DNA from: Roseibium aggregatum
GTDB lineage: Bacteria; Pseudomonadota; Alphaproteobacteria; Rhizobiales; Stappiaceae
NCBI RefSeq assembly: GCF_014692675.1
Contig: NZ_JABFCZ010000009.1
Span: 62,001 to 126,000 of the forward strand
Length of the DNA stretch: 64,000 nucleotides
Reading direction: 5' to 3'
Of this stretch, positions 1 to 8,850 are shown piece after piece. Numbering within the stretch: position 1 is the first letter of the stretch; every line of letters begins with the position of its first letter. The notes below the pieces were generated by a model that made no database searches, was not told where the DNA came from, and worked only from the letters and a program-made list of their open reading frames with translations. The position numbers were made by a program, and so were the translations under genes.

Positions 1-1
1 G

Positions 2-526
2 CTCTGGGCAATGATGGAAACGCCGCTCGCCATGCTCAATGCCGCCGCCATTGCCGCCTGCGGCCGGGACCCGGAAGTGCGCCTGTCCTGCTTCGTCATG
101 GGCACCAACGATCTTGCCAAGGAAACCCGCGCCAAGCTCAATCCGGGCCGGGCGGTGATGATGCCCTGGCTGATGACCTGCGTGGCGGCAGCGCGCACCG
201 GCGGCATCGACATTCTCGACGGCGTCTACAACAACTTCTCCGATCTGGACGGCTTTGCGGCGGAATGCGCGCAAGGGGTGGAAATGGGCATGGACGGCAA
301 GACCCTGATCCACCCGAAGCAGATCGAGGCCTGCCATGCCGCCTTCAGCCCGTCGGAAGAGGAAGTGGCCTGGGCGCGCAAGATCAACGAGATCTTCGCC
401 CTGCCCGAAAATGCCAGCAAGGGCGCAATTCAGGTGGACGGAAAGATGGTCGAGCGGCTACATGCGGATATGGGCCTGCGCGTCATCGCCATCGCCGATG
501 CCATCGCGGCCCGCTCCAACGCATAA
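2..526 (+). CDS. HpcH/HpaI aldolase / CitE-like CoA ester lyase, C-terminal part
   Basis: The reading frame is open to the left edge of the window, so only the last about 174 residues are seen. The motifs GTNDLAKE and GMDGKTLIHPKQIE are typical of the CitE/malyl-CoA lyase branch of the HpcH/HpaI family, which cleaves or forms a carbon-carbon bond in a CoA thioester such as malyl-CoA or citramalyl-CoA. The fold is a TIM barrel; the C-terminal helix ending AIADAIAARS fits the family end. It is followed 27 bases later by a DUF1737 gene on the same strand, so the two may be co-transcribed. The substrate cannot be told from this fragment; a malyl-CoA lyase or thioesterase role is likely but inferred. 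Confidence 0.85.
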   Translation, partial: LWAMMETPLAMLNAAAIAACGRDPEVRLSCFVMGTNDLAKETRAKLNPGRAVMMPWLMTCVAAARTGGIDILDGVYNNFSDLDGFAAECAQGVEMGMDGKTLIHPKQIEACHAAFSPSEEEVAWARKINEIFALPENASKGAIQVDGKMVERLHADMGLRVIAIADAIAARSNA

Positions 527-553
527 TCCCGAGCCTGAGAAGAGACGGATATC

Positions 554-757
554 ATGAGACTTTACCGCTTCATCACCGGTGTCGATGACAGCGAATTCTG
601 TCATCGCGTGACCCAGGCGCTCAACAAGGGCTGGGAGCTTTCCGGTTCGCCGTCGCTCACCTATGATGCGGCCCGCGGCCGGACCATGTGCGGCCAGGCG
701 GTGACCAAGGACGTTCCCGGCGAATACACGCCGGACATCAAGCTCGGCGATTATTAA
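554..757 (+). CDS. DUF1737 domain protein
   Basis: A 67-residue protein that begins MRLYRFITGVDD and carries the ALNKGWELSGSP motif, which together mark the DUF1737 family of small alphaproteobacterial proteins. Family members are cytosolic and of unknown function; no membrane segment or signal peptide is seen. It sits just behind the CoA ester lyase gene and is probably in its transcript. Its stop codon overlaps the stop of the opposite-strand ATP-grasp gene in the palindrome TTAA, so the two genes converge with no spacer. Confidence 0.85.
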   Translation: MRLYRFITGVDDSEFCHRVTQALNKGWELSGSPSLTYDAARGRTMCGQAVTKDVPGEYTPDIKLGDY

Positions 758-1791
758 GCCCTGAGCCGCCGGTTGATGGCGTCGAACACTCGGTTATAGG
801 CGGCTTCGGCAACGGTCGCCTGAGCGGCCCCGAGCGGATGCAGCTGATTGAGGCCCGGCGCGGCGTTCACTTCCAGAATGGCATACCCGTCTGCCGGATC
901 AGACAGGTTGGAAACCAGCATATCTACGCCAAAATAATTCAGGCCTAGTTTTTCTCCGGCTAAGACAGCGATTTCCATAAAGGCGCTGCCGAGGTCGTCG
1001 GTCACGACAGCCCCGGTTCCCCCTGACGACAGATTGGCGGCCGGCAGAAGCCGGACAGTGCGCCCGGATTCAGGCACGGATTCAAGCGTCAGGTCCTGTT
1101 CGGCAAGTTCCGCCAATAGCCGCAGATCCGCCCGCGTCTGCCCGGGCATGTCGGACAGAAGGACCTCGACCGTCCGCACGCCGTCACCGCGGATTTCCGC
1201 GGGCCGGCGCTCAATTGCGCAAAGAACCTTGCCCTCCAGCACGACGATCCGGAGATCGCGGCCCGCAACCGCCTCCTGGACAAGCAGGTGATCGTGATGC
1301 CGGAACAGGCGGGTCAGGCCGGTTTCGAGCTGATAGGGGCTTGAAATCTTGAGGACATCGACGCCTTCCCGGCCGTCATTGGGTTTGACGAAGACGGGAA
1401 ACCCGGTTTCTGCGGCAAAGCCTTGCGCGTGATCGGGACCGATCATCCTTTCGGCCCGGGCCGGATTTTTCCTGCCGATGGCATCGATTGCGGTCGGAGC
1501 GCTGACAAGAACGCCGCGCGGCACCTGGAACCCGGCTTCTTTCAGGAAATGCGCGGTATAGGCCTTGTCTCTCGCAATCTCCGCAGCGCCCAGGGGATTG
1601 AGATCGAAATGGGTTCCCTTGAACCAGGACCGCCGGCCGTTCGGCGCCTCGATGTAGCCGGCATGGCCGATCTGCGGATCAAGCGCGAGCCGCAGGCCGT
1701 TCTTGGCGCAATACTCCGACAGGAGCCGGGCCACGAGAGGCCCCTGCCCGGTCGCATGTCCGGGCGGGCCGGAAAAGGCGGAACCGCTCAC
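754..1791 (-). CDS. ATP-grasp family ligase (cyanophycin-synthetase/glutathione-ligase-like)
   Basis: A 345-residue protein with an ATP-grasp fold. The nucleotide-binding region reads FPVFVKPNDGREGVDV (about residues 130-145) followed by LLVQEAVAGRDLRIVVLEGK, and the metal/catalytic end reads YAILEVNAAPGLNQLHPLG. These resemble the ATP-grasp domains of cyanophycin synthetase and GshF, which join an amino acid to a carboxylate through an acyl-phosphate. It is a stand-alone domain with no Mur-ligase part, so it is not a full cyanophycin synthetase. Translation probably starts at GTG. It lies 21 bases downstream of lolA on the same strand. Substrate unknown; a peptide- or amino-acid-ligase role is inferred. 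Confidence 0.75.
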   Translation of the reverse strand: MSGSAFSGPPGHATGQGPLVARLLSEYCAKNGLRLALDPQIGHAGYIEAPNGRRSWFKGTHFDLNPLGAAEIARDKAYTAHFLKEAGFQVPRGVLVSAPTAIDAIGRKNPARAERMIGPDHAQGFAAETGFPVFVKPNDGREGVDVLKISSPYQLETGLTRLFRHHDHLLVQEAVAGRDLRIVVLEGKVLCAIERRPAEIRGDGVRTVEVLLSDMPGQTRADLRLLAELAEQDLTLESVPESGRTVRLLPAANLSSGGTGAVVTDDLGSAFMEIAVLAGEKLGLNYFGVDMLVSNLSDPADGYAILEVNAAPGLNQLHPLGAAQATVAEAAYNRVFDAINRRLRA

Positions 1792-1812
1792 TCGGATGGG
1801 TCCTGAAACGGC

Positions 1813-2451
1813 CTAGTTACGGCCTTGCCGGGCATTCGCCAGATAATCGATCTTGAACAGGTCCGGGTTGGTCGGGCCGTTGGCGACGACGTTATAGACC
1901 GCGACAGAGGTCTCGTAGCCTTGCGCATCCCGCACCGTCCACTGCTTCAATTCATAGGTCTTGGCATCGAAGATCAGGGTCAGGACACCGGAATTGAACG
2001 TCGTCTGGTCGGTGAGCGTCACCGTGACCAGATCGTCTTCGACCAGGACGTTGGTGACATTCGTGTCCTTTTGCAGATCGATGTTGTCCGCCAGGAGGAA
2101 GCGCAGCGGCGTCTGGCTCAAGGGCCAGATATCCTGGGTCGCCATTTTCCGGTCCTTGACCGAGACGGACTTGCCGTCGGCGATGATGTCGAGCTTGGCC
2201 GGCGGATTGTAGTAGAAGCGCACCTTGCCGGGCCGGGCGATATAGAATTTGCCGTCGGACTGGCTGCCTTCGGGACCGAACTGGACGAAATCGCCGTTCA
2301 TGGTTTTGACCGAATTGAAATAGGCGTTCACGTCCTCAAGCGTCTTCGTTTCTTCCTTGCTCAGGGCGAGAGCCGGTCCGCCGGCGACAAGCGCCAGACC
2401 GGCGGCAACAATCAGCGTCTTCATGGCAAAGGCGAATTTGCGGATCGGCAT
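1813..2451 (-). CDS. lolA: Outer-membrane lipoprotein carrier protein LolA
   Basis: A 212-residue periplasmic protein. It has a Sec signal peptide (MKTLIVAAGLALVAGGPALA, residues 10-29) without a lipobox Cys, followed by the LolA half-barrel; recognisable parts are DFVQFGPEGSQSDGKFYIARP and the FYYNPPAKLDIIADG strand. LolA takes lipoproteins from the LolCDE complex at the inner membrane and hands them to the outer membrane. GGAA lies 5 bases before the ATG at 2451, which supports this start. It follows ftsK with an 80-base gap, an order common in Hyphomicrobiales, and may share its transcript. Confidence 0.9.
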   Translation of the reverse strand: MPIRKFAFAMKTLIVAAGLALVAGGPALALSKEETKTLEDVNAYFNSVKTMNGDFVQFGPEGSQSDGKFYIARPGKVRFYYNPPAKLDIIADGKSVSVKDRKMATQDIWPLSQTPLRFLLADNIDLQKDTNVTNVLVEDDLVTVTLTDQTTFNSGVLTLIFDAKTYELKQWTVRDAQGYETSVAVYNVVANGPTNPDLFKIDYLANARQGRN

Positions 2452-2530
2452 GTCGTTTCCTGCGTCGGTAGTGTGGTTCGTTTCAGCCTACGTAGCGCTT
2501 TGTTGTGGCAAAGCTTGGGCATGGCACCGC

Positions 2531-5236
2531 CTATAGATCGTCTTCCACCCCGTTCTGTACAAGGATCTCGCGCTTTCCGGCGTGGTTGGCCGAACTGATC
2601 AGCCCCTCCTGCTCCATCCGCTCGATCAGCGAGGCCGCGCGGTTATATCCGATCGACAGCCGGCGCTGCACATAGGAGGTCGAGGCCTTCTTGTCGCGCA
2701 AGACGATGGCAACGGCGCGATCATAAAGATCGTTGCCTTCATCGCCGCCGGCAAGGCCACCGTCGTAGGGGCTGTCGACCTCATCATCTTCCTCGGTAAC
2801 CGCTTCCAGATACTGCGGCGTTCCCTGAACCTTCAAGTGCGCCACGATCTCTTCGACCTCGTTGTCGGAAACGAATGGTCCGTGGACACGCTGGATCCGG
2901 CCGCCGCCGGCCATGAACAGCATGTCGCCCATGCCGAGCAGCTGTTCCGCGCCCATTTCGCCGAGGATTGTGCGGCTGTCGATCTTGGAGGTCACCTGGA
3001 ACGAGATACGCGTCGGGAAGTTCGCCTTGATCGTACCGGTGATCACGTCCACCGACGGACGCTGGGTTGCCATGATCAGGTGAATGCCGGCCGCACGGGC
3101 CATCTGGGCGAGCCGCTGGATCGCGCCTTCGATGTCCTTGCCCGCCACCATCATCAGGTCGGCCATTTCATCGACCACCACGACGATGTAGGGCATTTTT
3201 TCCAGCGGCAGCTCTTCTTCCTCGTAGATCGGCTGGCCGGTATCCCGGTCGAAGCCGGTCTGGACGGTCCGGGTGAAGCTTTCGCCCTTTTCGAGCGCCT
3301 GCTTGATGCGCGTGTTGTAGCCGTCGATGTTCCGCACACCCATCTTGGACATCTTCTTGTAGCGGTCCTCCATTTCGCGGACGGTCCACTTCAAGGCAAC
3401 GACGGCCTTCTTCGGATCGGTCACCACCGGGGTCAGCAGATGGGGAATGCCGTCGTAGATCGACAGTTCCAGCATCTTCGGATCGATCATGATCAGTTTG
3501 CAGTCGTCCGGTGTCAGCCGATAGAGCAGCGACAGGATCATGGTGTTGATCGACACCGACTTGCCCGAGCCGGTGGTCCCGGCCACCAGCAGGTGCGGCA
3601 TGCGGGCGAGGTCCGCAACGACGCTTTCGCCATTGATCGTCTTGCCCAGCGCAAGCGCCAGCTTTGACTTGGATTTCTCGAAGTCCTGTGCAGCCAGAAG
3701 CTCACGCAGATAGACGGTCTCGCGGCGGGAGTTCGGCAATTCGATACCGATGGCGTTCTTGCCCGGAATGACCGCGACACGGGCCGATATGGCGCTCATG
3801 GACCGGGCAATATCGTCGGCAAGGCCGATGACCCGGGACGACTTGATGCCCGGCGCCGGCTCCAGTTCGTAAAGCGTCACCACGGGACCGGGGCGAACCT
3901 CGATGATTTCGCCGCGCACGCCGAAGTCCTCCAGGACGCCTTCCAGGATCCGGGCGTTCTGTTCGAGTGCATCGGGCGAAAGCCCGGGGATCTTGCCGCC
4001 GGCCTTGGGCTCGGCAAGGAGGCGGAGCGGCGGCAATTCATATTCCTCCGGAGCGCCGAGGAAAGAAGGCTGAGCCTCGGCGATCACCCGTTTGCCCTGC
4101 TTCGGCCGGGGGGCCGGCGGAATAACGCGGCCGGACGCGGCCTCGGTATTGGGTCCCGCGATACCGACCGGTACCGCTGCCGGACGGTCGGACACGGGCC
4201 CCTTGTTGATCAGGAGATCGTCGGGTTCGAAACCTTCGCCTTCGTCCTCGAAAATATCCTCTTCCGGGTCGTCATCGTGAGTCGTTTGACGGCGCTCGTA
4301 GAATTCGGACAGGCCGTCATCGTCGTCCGGCATCAGCTTGCCGGCAAGGGCGCGGCGGAACGCATGCAGGGCGCCCCTCTGGCGCGTATCTTCCGGTTCG
4401 TAGACCTCGTCGTCCTCGTCCCAGTCTTCTTCATGCGCCTGGCGGTTCATGGGCCGTCCCATCAGACGGCGGACAAAGGAGAACGCCATCAGCGACCAGT
4501 GGCCGAGCAGACCCAGGGTGGCCGCCATGAAGAGTGCGATGCGCGAATCGCCGCCGTCCTCGTCATCAAGACCGAGATCCGATTCAAGCGACTTGCCGTG
4601 ACCCGTCGCCGTGGCCTTGCCGTTCGCCCGTTCCGCCTCTGCGCGCGCAAACAGGCCCGTGGCCGAAACCAGAAGGAAGATGGCGGGCAATCCGAGCCCC
4701 AGCACACCGATAATGGTCGCGGCACCTTCGGTGAAGTTGTCGGTGATCATGCCCGGAACGGAATGGACCGCATCGCCCAGGAAGCCGCCGAGCCCGGTCG
4801 GCAACGGCCAGCTTTCGGGCACCGGCAGGGCGGCAAGCGCACCCGCCGCCAGAACGGAGCCGGCGAACCAGTAAATGAGGCGCCTGCGGCCGATGCGCAG
4901 CGCATGGCCGGCCAGCAACCGCCAGCCCCAGAGCACGATCGGCACCAGAAACACGGCGGTAGCCAGCCCGATGGTCTGCATCAGGATATCGGCGATGACA
5001 GCCCCCGGTGTACCGAGGGCGTTTCGCACCGGTTCTTCCGTCGCGTGGTTGAGGCTGGGATCCGTGATCGACCAGGTTGCCAGGGCCGCCGCCAGGGCTG
5101 CGGCAAGCGCAATCACGCAAAGTCCGGAAAATCCGGCGACATTGCGTTTCAGGAACCGCTTGATCGGGCTTTGCGTATCCAGAAGATCGATGGAGGCGCG
5201 GCGCGTATTGCCGCGCATGGCTGTTGCCCGTCTCAT
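2531..5236 (-). CDS. ftsK: DNA translocase FtsK
   Basis: A 901-residue division-site DNA pump that clears the chromosome terminus from the closing septum and activates XerCD. The N-terminal about 210 residues contain four hydrophobic segments plus another near residue 235, then comes an acidic linker ([24 protein letters not shown]). The motor domain has Walker A (AGTTGSGKS, around residue 555) and Walker B ([12 protein letters not shown]). The C-terminal winged-helix gamma domain ([17 protein letters not shown]) reads the polar KOPS sequences. Its ATG overlaps the stop of the upstream aminotransferase gene by four bases (ATGA), implying translational coupling. Length and domain order are normal for alphaproteobacterial FtsK. 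Confidence 0.97.
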   Translation of the reverse strand: MRRATAMRGNTRRASIDLLDTQSPIKRFLKRNVAGFSGLCVIALAAALAAALATWSITDPSLNHATEEPVRNALGTPGAVIADILMQTIGLATAVFLVPIVLWGWRLLAGHALRIGRRRLIYWFAGSVLAAGALAALPVPESWPLPTGLGGFLGDAVHSVPGMITDNFTEGAATIIGVLGLGLPAIFLLVSATGLFARAEAERANGKATATGHGKSLESDLGLDDEDGGDSRIALFMAATLGLLGHWSLMAFSFVRRLMGRPMNRQAHEEDWDEDDEVYEPEDTRQRGALHAFRRALAGKLMPDDDDGLSEFYERRQTTHDDDPEEDIFEDEGEGFEPDDLLINKGPVSDRPAAVPVGIAGPNTEAASGRVIPPAPRPKQGKRVIAEAQPSFLGAPEEYELPPLRLLAEPKAGGKIPGLSPDALEQNARILEGVLEDFGVRGEIIEVRPGPVVTLYELEPAPGIKSSRVIGLADDIARSMSAISARVAVIPGKNAIGIELPNSRRETVYLRELLAAQDFEKSKSKLALALGKTINGESVVADLARMPHLLVAGTTGSGKSVSINTMILSLLYRLTPDDCKLIMIDPKMLELSIYDGIPHLLTPVVTDPKKAVVALKWTVREMEDRYKKMSKMGVRNIDGYNTRIKQALEKGESFTRTVQTGFDRDTGQPIYEEEELPLEKMPYIVVVVDEMADLMMVAGKDIEGAIQRLAQMARAAGIHLIMATQRPSVDVITGTIKANFPTRISFQVTSKIDSRTILGEMGAEQLLGMGDMLFMAGGGRIQRVHGPFVSDNEVEEIVAHLKVQGTPQYLEAVTEEDDEVDSPYDGGLAGGDEGNDLYDRAVAIVLRDKKASTSYVQRRLSIGYNRAASLIERMEQEGLISSANHAGKREILVQNGVEDDL

Positions 5237-6486
5237 GCCCCGTTCCCCGTACTCATGGTTCTCAGTGTCTTGTCTCCCAGCCAGTTCGCCAGCCGTTCAA
5301 GAGCGGTTTCGGTAATTTCAAGCGGAGCGCACAGTCCGACGCGAATGTAGTTCCGGCCCGGATTGGTGCCGTCGGACTGATCGGACGCCAGGTAGCCGCC
5401 GGGAAGAACCTTCACGCCTACATCGCGCCACAGATCCCGGGTCACGGAGACCGAATCGCCCCAGCGCGAAATATCGAGCCAGAGGAAGAAGCCGGCCTCC
5501 GGCGTCACCGGTCCGAGGATCGGCGACAGATACCGTTCCGCGGCCGCGAATTTTTCGTTGTAGAGCCTGCGGTTTTCGATCACATGTGCCTCGTCGCCGT
5601 AGGCCCTGACCGCGACTGCCTGATTGGGCAGCGGCACCTGGGGTGCGGCTAGCCCGCGAAACTTCGCCCATTTTTCCAGGAAATCCGGGTCGCCCGCCGC
5701 AAATCCGCAGCGCAGGCCCGCCAGGTTCGACCGTTTCGACAGGGAATTCAGGACGATGATCTTGTCGAGCCCGCCACCCATGGCTTTGGCGGCTTCCAGA
5801 ATGCCGGGCGGGGGCGTATCGCGGTAGATTTCCGAATAGCACTCGTCGGCAAAGATGAAAAAACGGTGCTTGCGAGCAAGGGCAATCAGCGTCTGCAGAT
5901 ACTCGATGTCGGCAATCGACCCTTCCGGATTGGTCGGCGAGGCGATGTAGAAGGCAACCGTCTTATCCAGCAGATCCGCGTCGAGGCTGTCGAGATCGGG
6001 CAGGAAATGGTGCCCCGACTTGGCGTCAAGCAACAGGCTCTGCGCATCCGCGATATGGGCCGCGGCCGCATAGGTCTGATAGAACGGATTGGGCAGGATC
6101 ACCACCGGATGGTCGATACCCTTCGCCAGTTGGTCCCGTGCCGCTATCGCGCCGAAAGACAGGCCCTCGCGCGACCCGTTGAGCGGCAGAACGCCACGGT
6201 CCCGGTCGATCATGCCCTCCAGCCCATAGCGCCGGTCCAGCCAGTCGGCCACCGCGCGCCGGAATTCCGGCGTTCCGTTGATCGACGGATAACGGCGGAA
6301 GTCCGCCAGATTCTCCATGAGAACCTCGCCGGTGAAATCGGGAATTGCATGCTGCGGTTCGCCGATTGTCATGATGATCGGCGGCATGCCGGGCTCCTCG
6401 CCGTCGAGCAGGGCGGCAAGGCGCTGGAATGGATTGGAGACCGGCAGGGCGGCGCCGCGCCGGTAGCTGGCAATGGAGGCAGTCAT
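5233..6486 (-). CDS. Class I/II PLP-dependent aminotransferase (DapC-like)
   Basis: A fold-type I aminotransferase of about 417 residues. The PLP lysine is in [13 protein letters not shown], and [11 protein letters not shown] and [12 protein letters not shown] provide the cofactor-binding Asn, Asp and Tyr. Proteins of this type in alphaproteobacteria are often called succinyldiaminopimelate or alanine-type aminotransferases, but substrate cannot be fixed from the sequence. An ATG at 6501 is also in frame, but the ATG at 6486 has AGGA five bases upstream and starts nearer to the family similarity, so it is preferred. It is the first gene of a minus-strand run with ftsK. Confidence 0.85.
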   Translation of the reverse strand: MTASIASYRRGAALPVSNPFQRLAALLDGEEPGMPPIIMTIGEPQHAIPDFTGEVLMENLADFRRYPSINGTPEFRRAVADWLDRRYGLEGMIDRDRGVLPLNGSREGLSFGAIAARDQLAKGIDHPVVILPNPFYQTYAAAAHIADAQSLLLDAKSGHHFLPDLDSLDADLLDKTVAFYIASPTNPEGSIADIEYLQTLIALARKHRFFIFADECYSEIYRDTPPPGILEAAKAMGGGLDKIIVLNSLSKRSNLAGLRCGFAAGDPDFLEKWAKFRGLAAPQVPLPNQAVAVRAYGDEAHVIENRRLYNEKFAAAERYLSPILGPVTPEAGFFLWLDISRWGDSVSVTRDLWRDVGVKVLPGGYLASDQSDGTNPGRNYIRVGLCAPLEITETALERLANWLGDKTLRTMSTGNGA

Positions 6487-6667
6487 GAATGTCCTGGCCA
6501 TTCGATACGCGTAACTGCCCTACCCTATCCTGCGCTTGGTAAAGCGCTTGTTAACCAACGGCTTTTCCGCGAAAGAGTTGAACGTAAAAAATGCACCGCC
6601 TTGCTGGCCGGTTCGCCGCTCATTAAGGTCACAGGCAAATCGAGTGTCAGAAGAAGGTCTTTTCAAA

Positions 6668-7336
6668 ATGAGCCAGTCGGGCAAACCGGTCAGCGTCGTC
6701 TGCTTCGGCGATTCCCTGACCTGGGGCTTCAAACCGGGGGACCGCACGAGGTACGGCCACGACGTCCGCTGGACACGGCTTCTGCAGAAGGAACTCGGCG
6801 ACGATTTTTACGTGATCGAGGAAGGCCTTAACGGCCGGACGACGGTTTTCGAAGATCCGGTGCGCGGCGACAAGAACGGCCTTGAACATCTTGCCACGGT
6901 CCGCAAGACCCACATGCCGATCGATATTCTGATCATCATGCTGGGCACCAACGACCTGCAGACCCGCTTCGGCATGAGCGCGGGCGCCATCGCGTTCGCC
7001 ATGTCGCGTCTTCTGGACTATGCCCGCCAGCCGACCGACGATCCGGAAGGGCGCGCGCCGAAGGTGCTGCTGATGTCGCCCCCGCCGCTCGGCGATTTCT
7101 CGGTCTCGCCGCTGGAACCGATGTTTTCCGGCGACAAGAGCCGGGCCGAATCGGAAAAGCTGAAGGACGAGTACAAACGGATTGCCGCCGAGTACGGCGC
7201 CGCCTTCTTCGACACCGGCTCGGTGGTCACGGTGAGCAAGGTCGATGCAGTTCACCTGGATCCGGAGATGCAGCAACCGCTGGCGGAAGCGATCGCCGGC
7301 GAAGTCCGGACGCTCGCCTGGAACGACAGGGACTAG
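6668..7336 (+). CDS. SGNH/GDSL-family arylesterase
   Basis: A 222-residue SGNH hydrolase. All blocks are present: block I CFGDSLTWGF with the nucleophilic Ser, the oxyanion Gly in EEGLNGRTT, block III IIMLGTNDLQ with the oxyanion Asn, and block V VDAVHLD with the catalytic Asp and His. Such enzymes hydrolyse acetyl or short acyl esters, often on sugars or aryl esters. There is no signal peptide, so it is probably cytosolic. The frame opens further upstream, but AAGAAGG at 6651-6657 sets the start at the ATG at 6668. It is divergent from the aminotransferase gene. Confidence 0.88.
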   Translation: MSQSGKPVSVVCFGDSLTWGFKPGDRTRYGHDVRWTRLLQKELGDDFYVIEEGLNGRTTVFEDPVRGDKNGLEHLATVRKTHMPIDILIIMLGTNDLQTRFGMSAGAIAFAMSRLLDYARQPTDDPEGRAPKVLLMSPPPLGDFSVSPLEPMFSGDKSRAESEKLKDEYKRIAAEYGAAFFDTGSVVTVSKVDAVHLDPEMQQPLAEAIAGEVRTLAWNDRD

Positions 7337-7345
7337 GGTCTAGCC

Positions 7346-7612
7346 TTAAAAATCCGAAGTCAGACCCTTGATTTCCCAGTCGTCGTAGCGGGTCGGCTCC
7401 AGGCCGCCGCGGCCGTTGACTTCCTTCGCCATGGCCGCCTGTTTGGCGTCGATGTCCTTTCGGCGTGCTTCCGCTTCCTTCAGCGCTCTTTGCGCAGCCG
7501 GCGGCAGGTCCTCGAACCGGCGCTTCGGGGTCTCTTCCACGCGCGTGTCAAGTGACGGCGCATCGGCGGCAACCTTGAATTCAGGGCTTGCGTCACTGTC
7601 CCCGGCCATCAT
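7346..7612 (-). CDS. DUF1674 / SDHAF4-like succinate dehydrogenase assembly protein
   Basis: An 88-residue protein whose last 25 residues carry the DUF1674 signature (GGLEPTRYDDWEIKGLTSDF). The eukaryotic member is SDHAF4/Sdh8, which helps insert the flavinylated subunit into succinate dehydrogenase and limits oxidant production; a like role in bacteria is inferred. The N-terminal half is charged and probably disordered or helical. Two ATGs (7612 and 7609) follow GGAGTGAC; the second has the better spacing. It converges with the arylesterase gene and diverges from htpX. No succinate dehydrogenase genes lie in the window. Confidence 0.85.
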   Translation of the reverse strand: MMAGDSDASPEFKVAADAPSLDTRVEETPKRRFEDLPPAAQRALKEAEARRKDIDAKQAAMAKEVNGRGGLEPTRYDDWEIKGLTSDF

Positions 7613-7728
7613 GTCACTCCCGATTTCTCCGGATCCGTGCCGCCTCCTGCTTGCAGGATTTGCGGAACGTCCCCATTTCTAACTCGATTTGAGGCTATAT
7701 AGAGCCTCGCTCCCAATTGCAAAAAGGA

Positions 7729-7747
7729 CCGTGCCGGGAAAGCACGG
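7729..7747 (+). promoter_or_regulatory. Hairpin in the htpX leader
   Basis: CCGTGC (7729-7734) and GCACGG (7742-7747) form a perfect six-pair stem with a seven-base loop, 12 bases before the htpX ATG. A second six-pair stem (GAGGCT/AGCCTC, 7691-7708) lies further up. A heat-sensitive RNA switch is conceivable for a heat-shock protease but is only a guess, because the ribosome-binding site is not clearly inside the stem. Confidence 0.3.
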
Positions 7748-7759
7748 CGGAAACGCAAG

Positions 7760-8728
7760 ATGAACTACATCAAGACGGCAATGCTCCTGGCGGCGATGAC
7801 CGCCCTGTTCATGGGCATCGGCTATATGATCGGCGGCCAGAGCGGCATGGTGATCGCGCTCGCGATCGCAGCCGCGATGAACATGTTCAGCTACTGGAAT
7901 TCCGACAAGATGGTCCTGCGCATGCATCATGCGCAGGAGGTGGACGAGCGCACCGCGCCCGAATACTACCGCATCGTCCGGCAACTGGCCGCCAACGCCG
8001 GCCTGCCCATGCCGAAGGTCTATCTGATCGACAACCCCCAGCCGAACGCCTTTGCGACCGGCCGGAATCCGGAGAACGCCGCGGTTGCGGCGACCACCGG
8101 CCTGTTGAACATCCTCTCGGCCGAAGAGGTCGCCGGGGTCATGGCCCACGAGCTTGCCCATGTGAAGAACCGCGACACGCTGATCATGACCCTCACGGCG
8201 ACCATCGCCGGTGCGATTTCCATGCTGGCCAATTTCGCGTTTTTCTTCGGCGGCAACCGCGACAACAACAATCCGTTCGGATTTGTCGGGGTGCTCCTGG
8301 CGATGATCGTCGCTCCGCTTGCCGCAATGCTGGTCCAGATGGCGATCTCGCGCACCCGCGAATATGCCGCCGACCGGATGGGCGCGGAAATCTGCGGCGA
8401 ACCCCTGTGGCTGGCCTCCGCGCTGCACAAGATCGCGGGCGGTGTGGAGCACATCCACAATCCGGATGCGGAACACAATCCGGCGACCGCGCACATGTTC
8501 ATCATCAATCCGCTGTCGGGCGAACGGATGGACAATCTCTTCTCCACCCACCCGAACACGGATAACCGCATCAACGAGCTGCGCAAGCTCGCAGCCTCGG
8601 GCATGGGACATGGCGGATACGGGGGCGGATACGGGGGCGGATATGATGCCGCTCCGGCGGCCGGTGCATCCGGCCCCTGGGGTTCCGCTTCCCGGGAACC
8701 CCGGCGCCCGAGAGGGCCGTGGGGCTAA
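7760..8728 (+). CDS. htpX: Zinc metalloprotease HtpX
   Basis: A 322-residue membrane protease of family M48B that degrades damaged inner-membrane proteins together with FtsH. Two N-terminal hydrophobic segments (residues 6-24 and 28-46) are followed by the zinc motif HELAH (His130, Glu131, His134) and the third ligand Glu201 in SRTREYAAD; two further hydrophobic segments lie at about 143-163 and 173-195. The C-terminus is a flexible Gly/Tyr-rich tail ([11 protein letters not shown]) encoded by a 12-base repeat at about 8611-8645. The gene is followed by a strong intrinsic terminator, so it is probably monocistronic. Confidence 0.95.
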   Translation: MNYIKTAMLLAAMTALFMGIGYMIGGQSGMVIALAIAAAMNMFSYWNSDKMVLRMHHAQEVDERTAPEYYRIVRQLAANAGLPMPKVYLIDNPQPNAFATGRNPENAAVAATTGLLNILSAEEVAGVMAHELAHVKNRDTLIMTLTATIAGAISMLANFAFFFGGNRDNNNPFGFVGVLLAMIVAPLAAMLVQMAISRTREYAADRMGAEICGEPLWLASALHKIAGGVEHIHNPDAEHNPATAHMFIINPLSGERMDNLFSTHPNTDNRINELRKLAASGMGHGGYGGGYGGGYDAAPAAGASGPWGSASREPRRPRGPWG

Positions 8729-8790
8729 AAGCCAAGGGATAAGAAAGCGCTTTCGCGACGCGAAGCCTGCGCTTATGATCAATGTATGCA

Positions 8791-8830
8791 CGCCGCGGCC
8801 GGCAATCGGTCGCGGCGCTTCTCTTTTTAT
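8791..8830 (+). terminator. Rho-independent terminator after htpX
   Basis: CGCCGCGGCC (8791-8800) pairs with GGTCGCGGCG (8808-8817) in a ten-pair stem containing one G-T pair, with a seven-base loop, and is followed by a T-rich run (CTTCTCTTTTTAT). It lies inside the upstream extension of the rsmB frame, which argues that rsmB starts later, at 8851. Confidence 0.8.
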
Positions 8831-8850
8831 CGCACGAACCGGAAACACCC

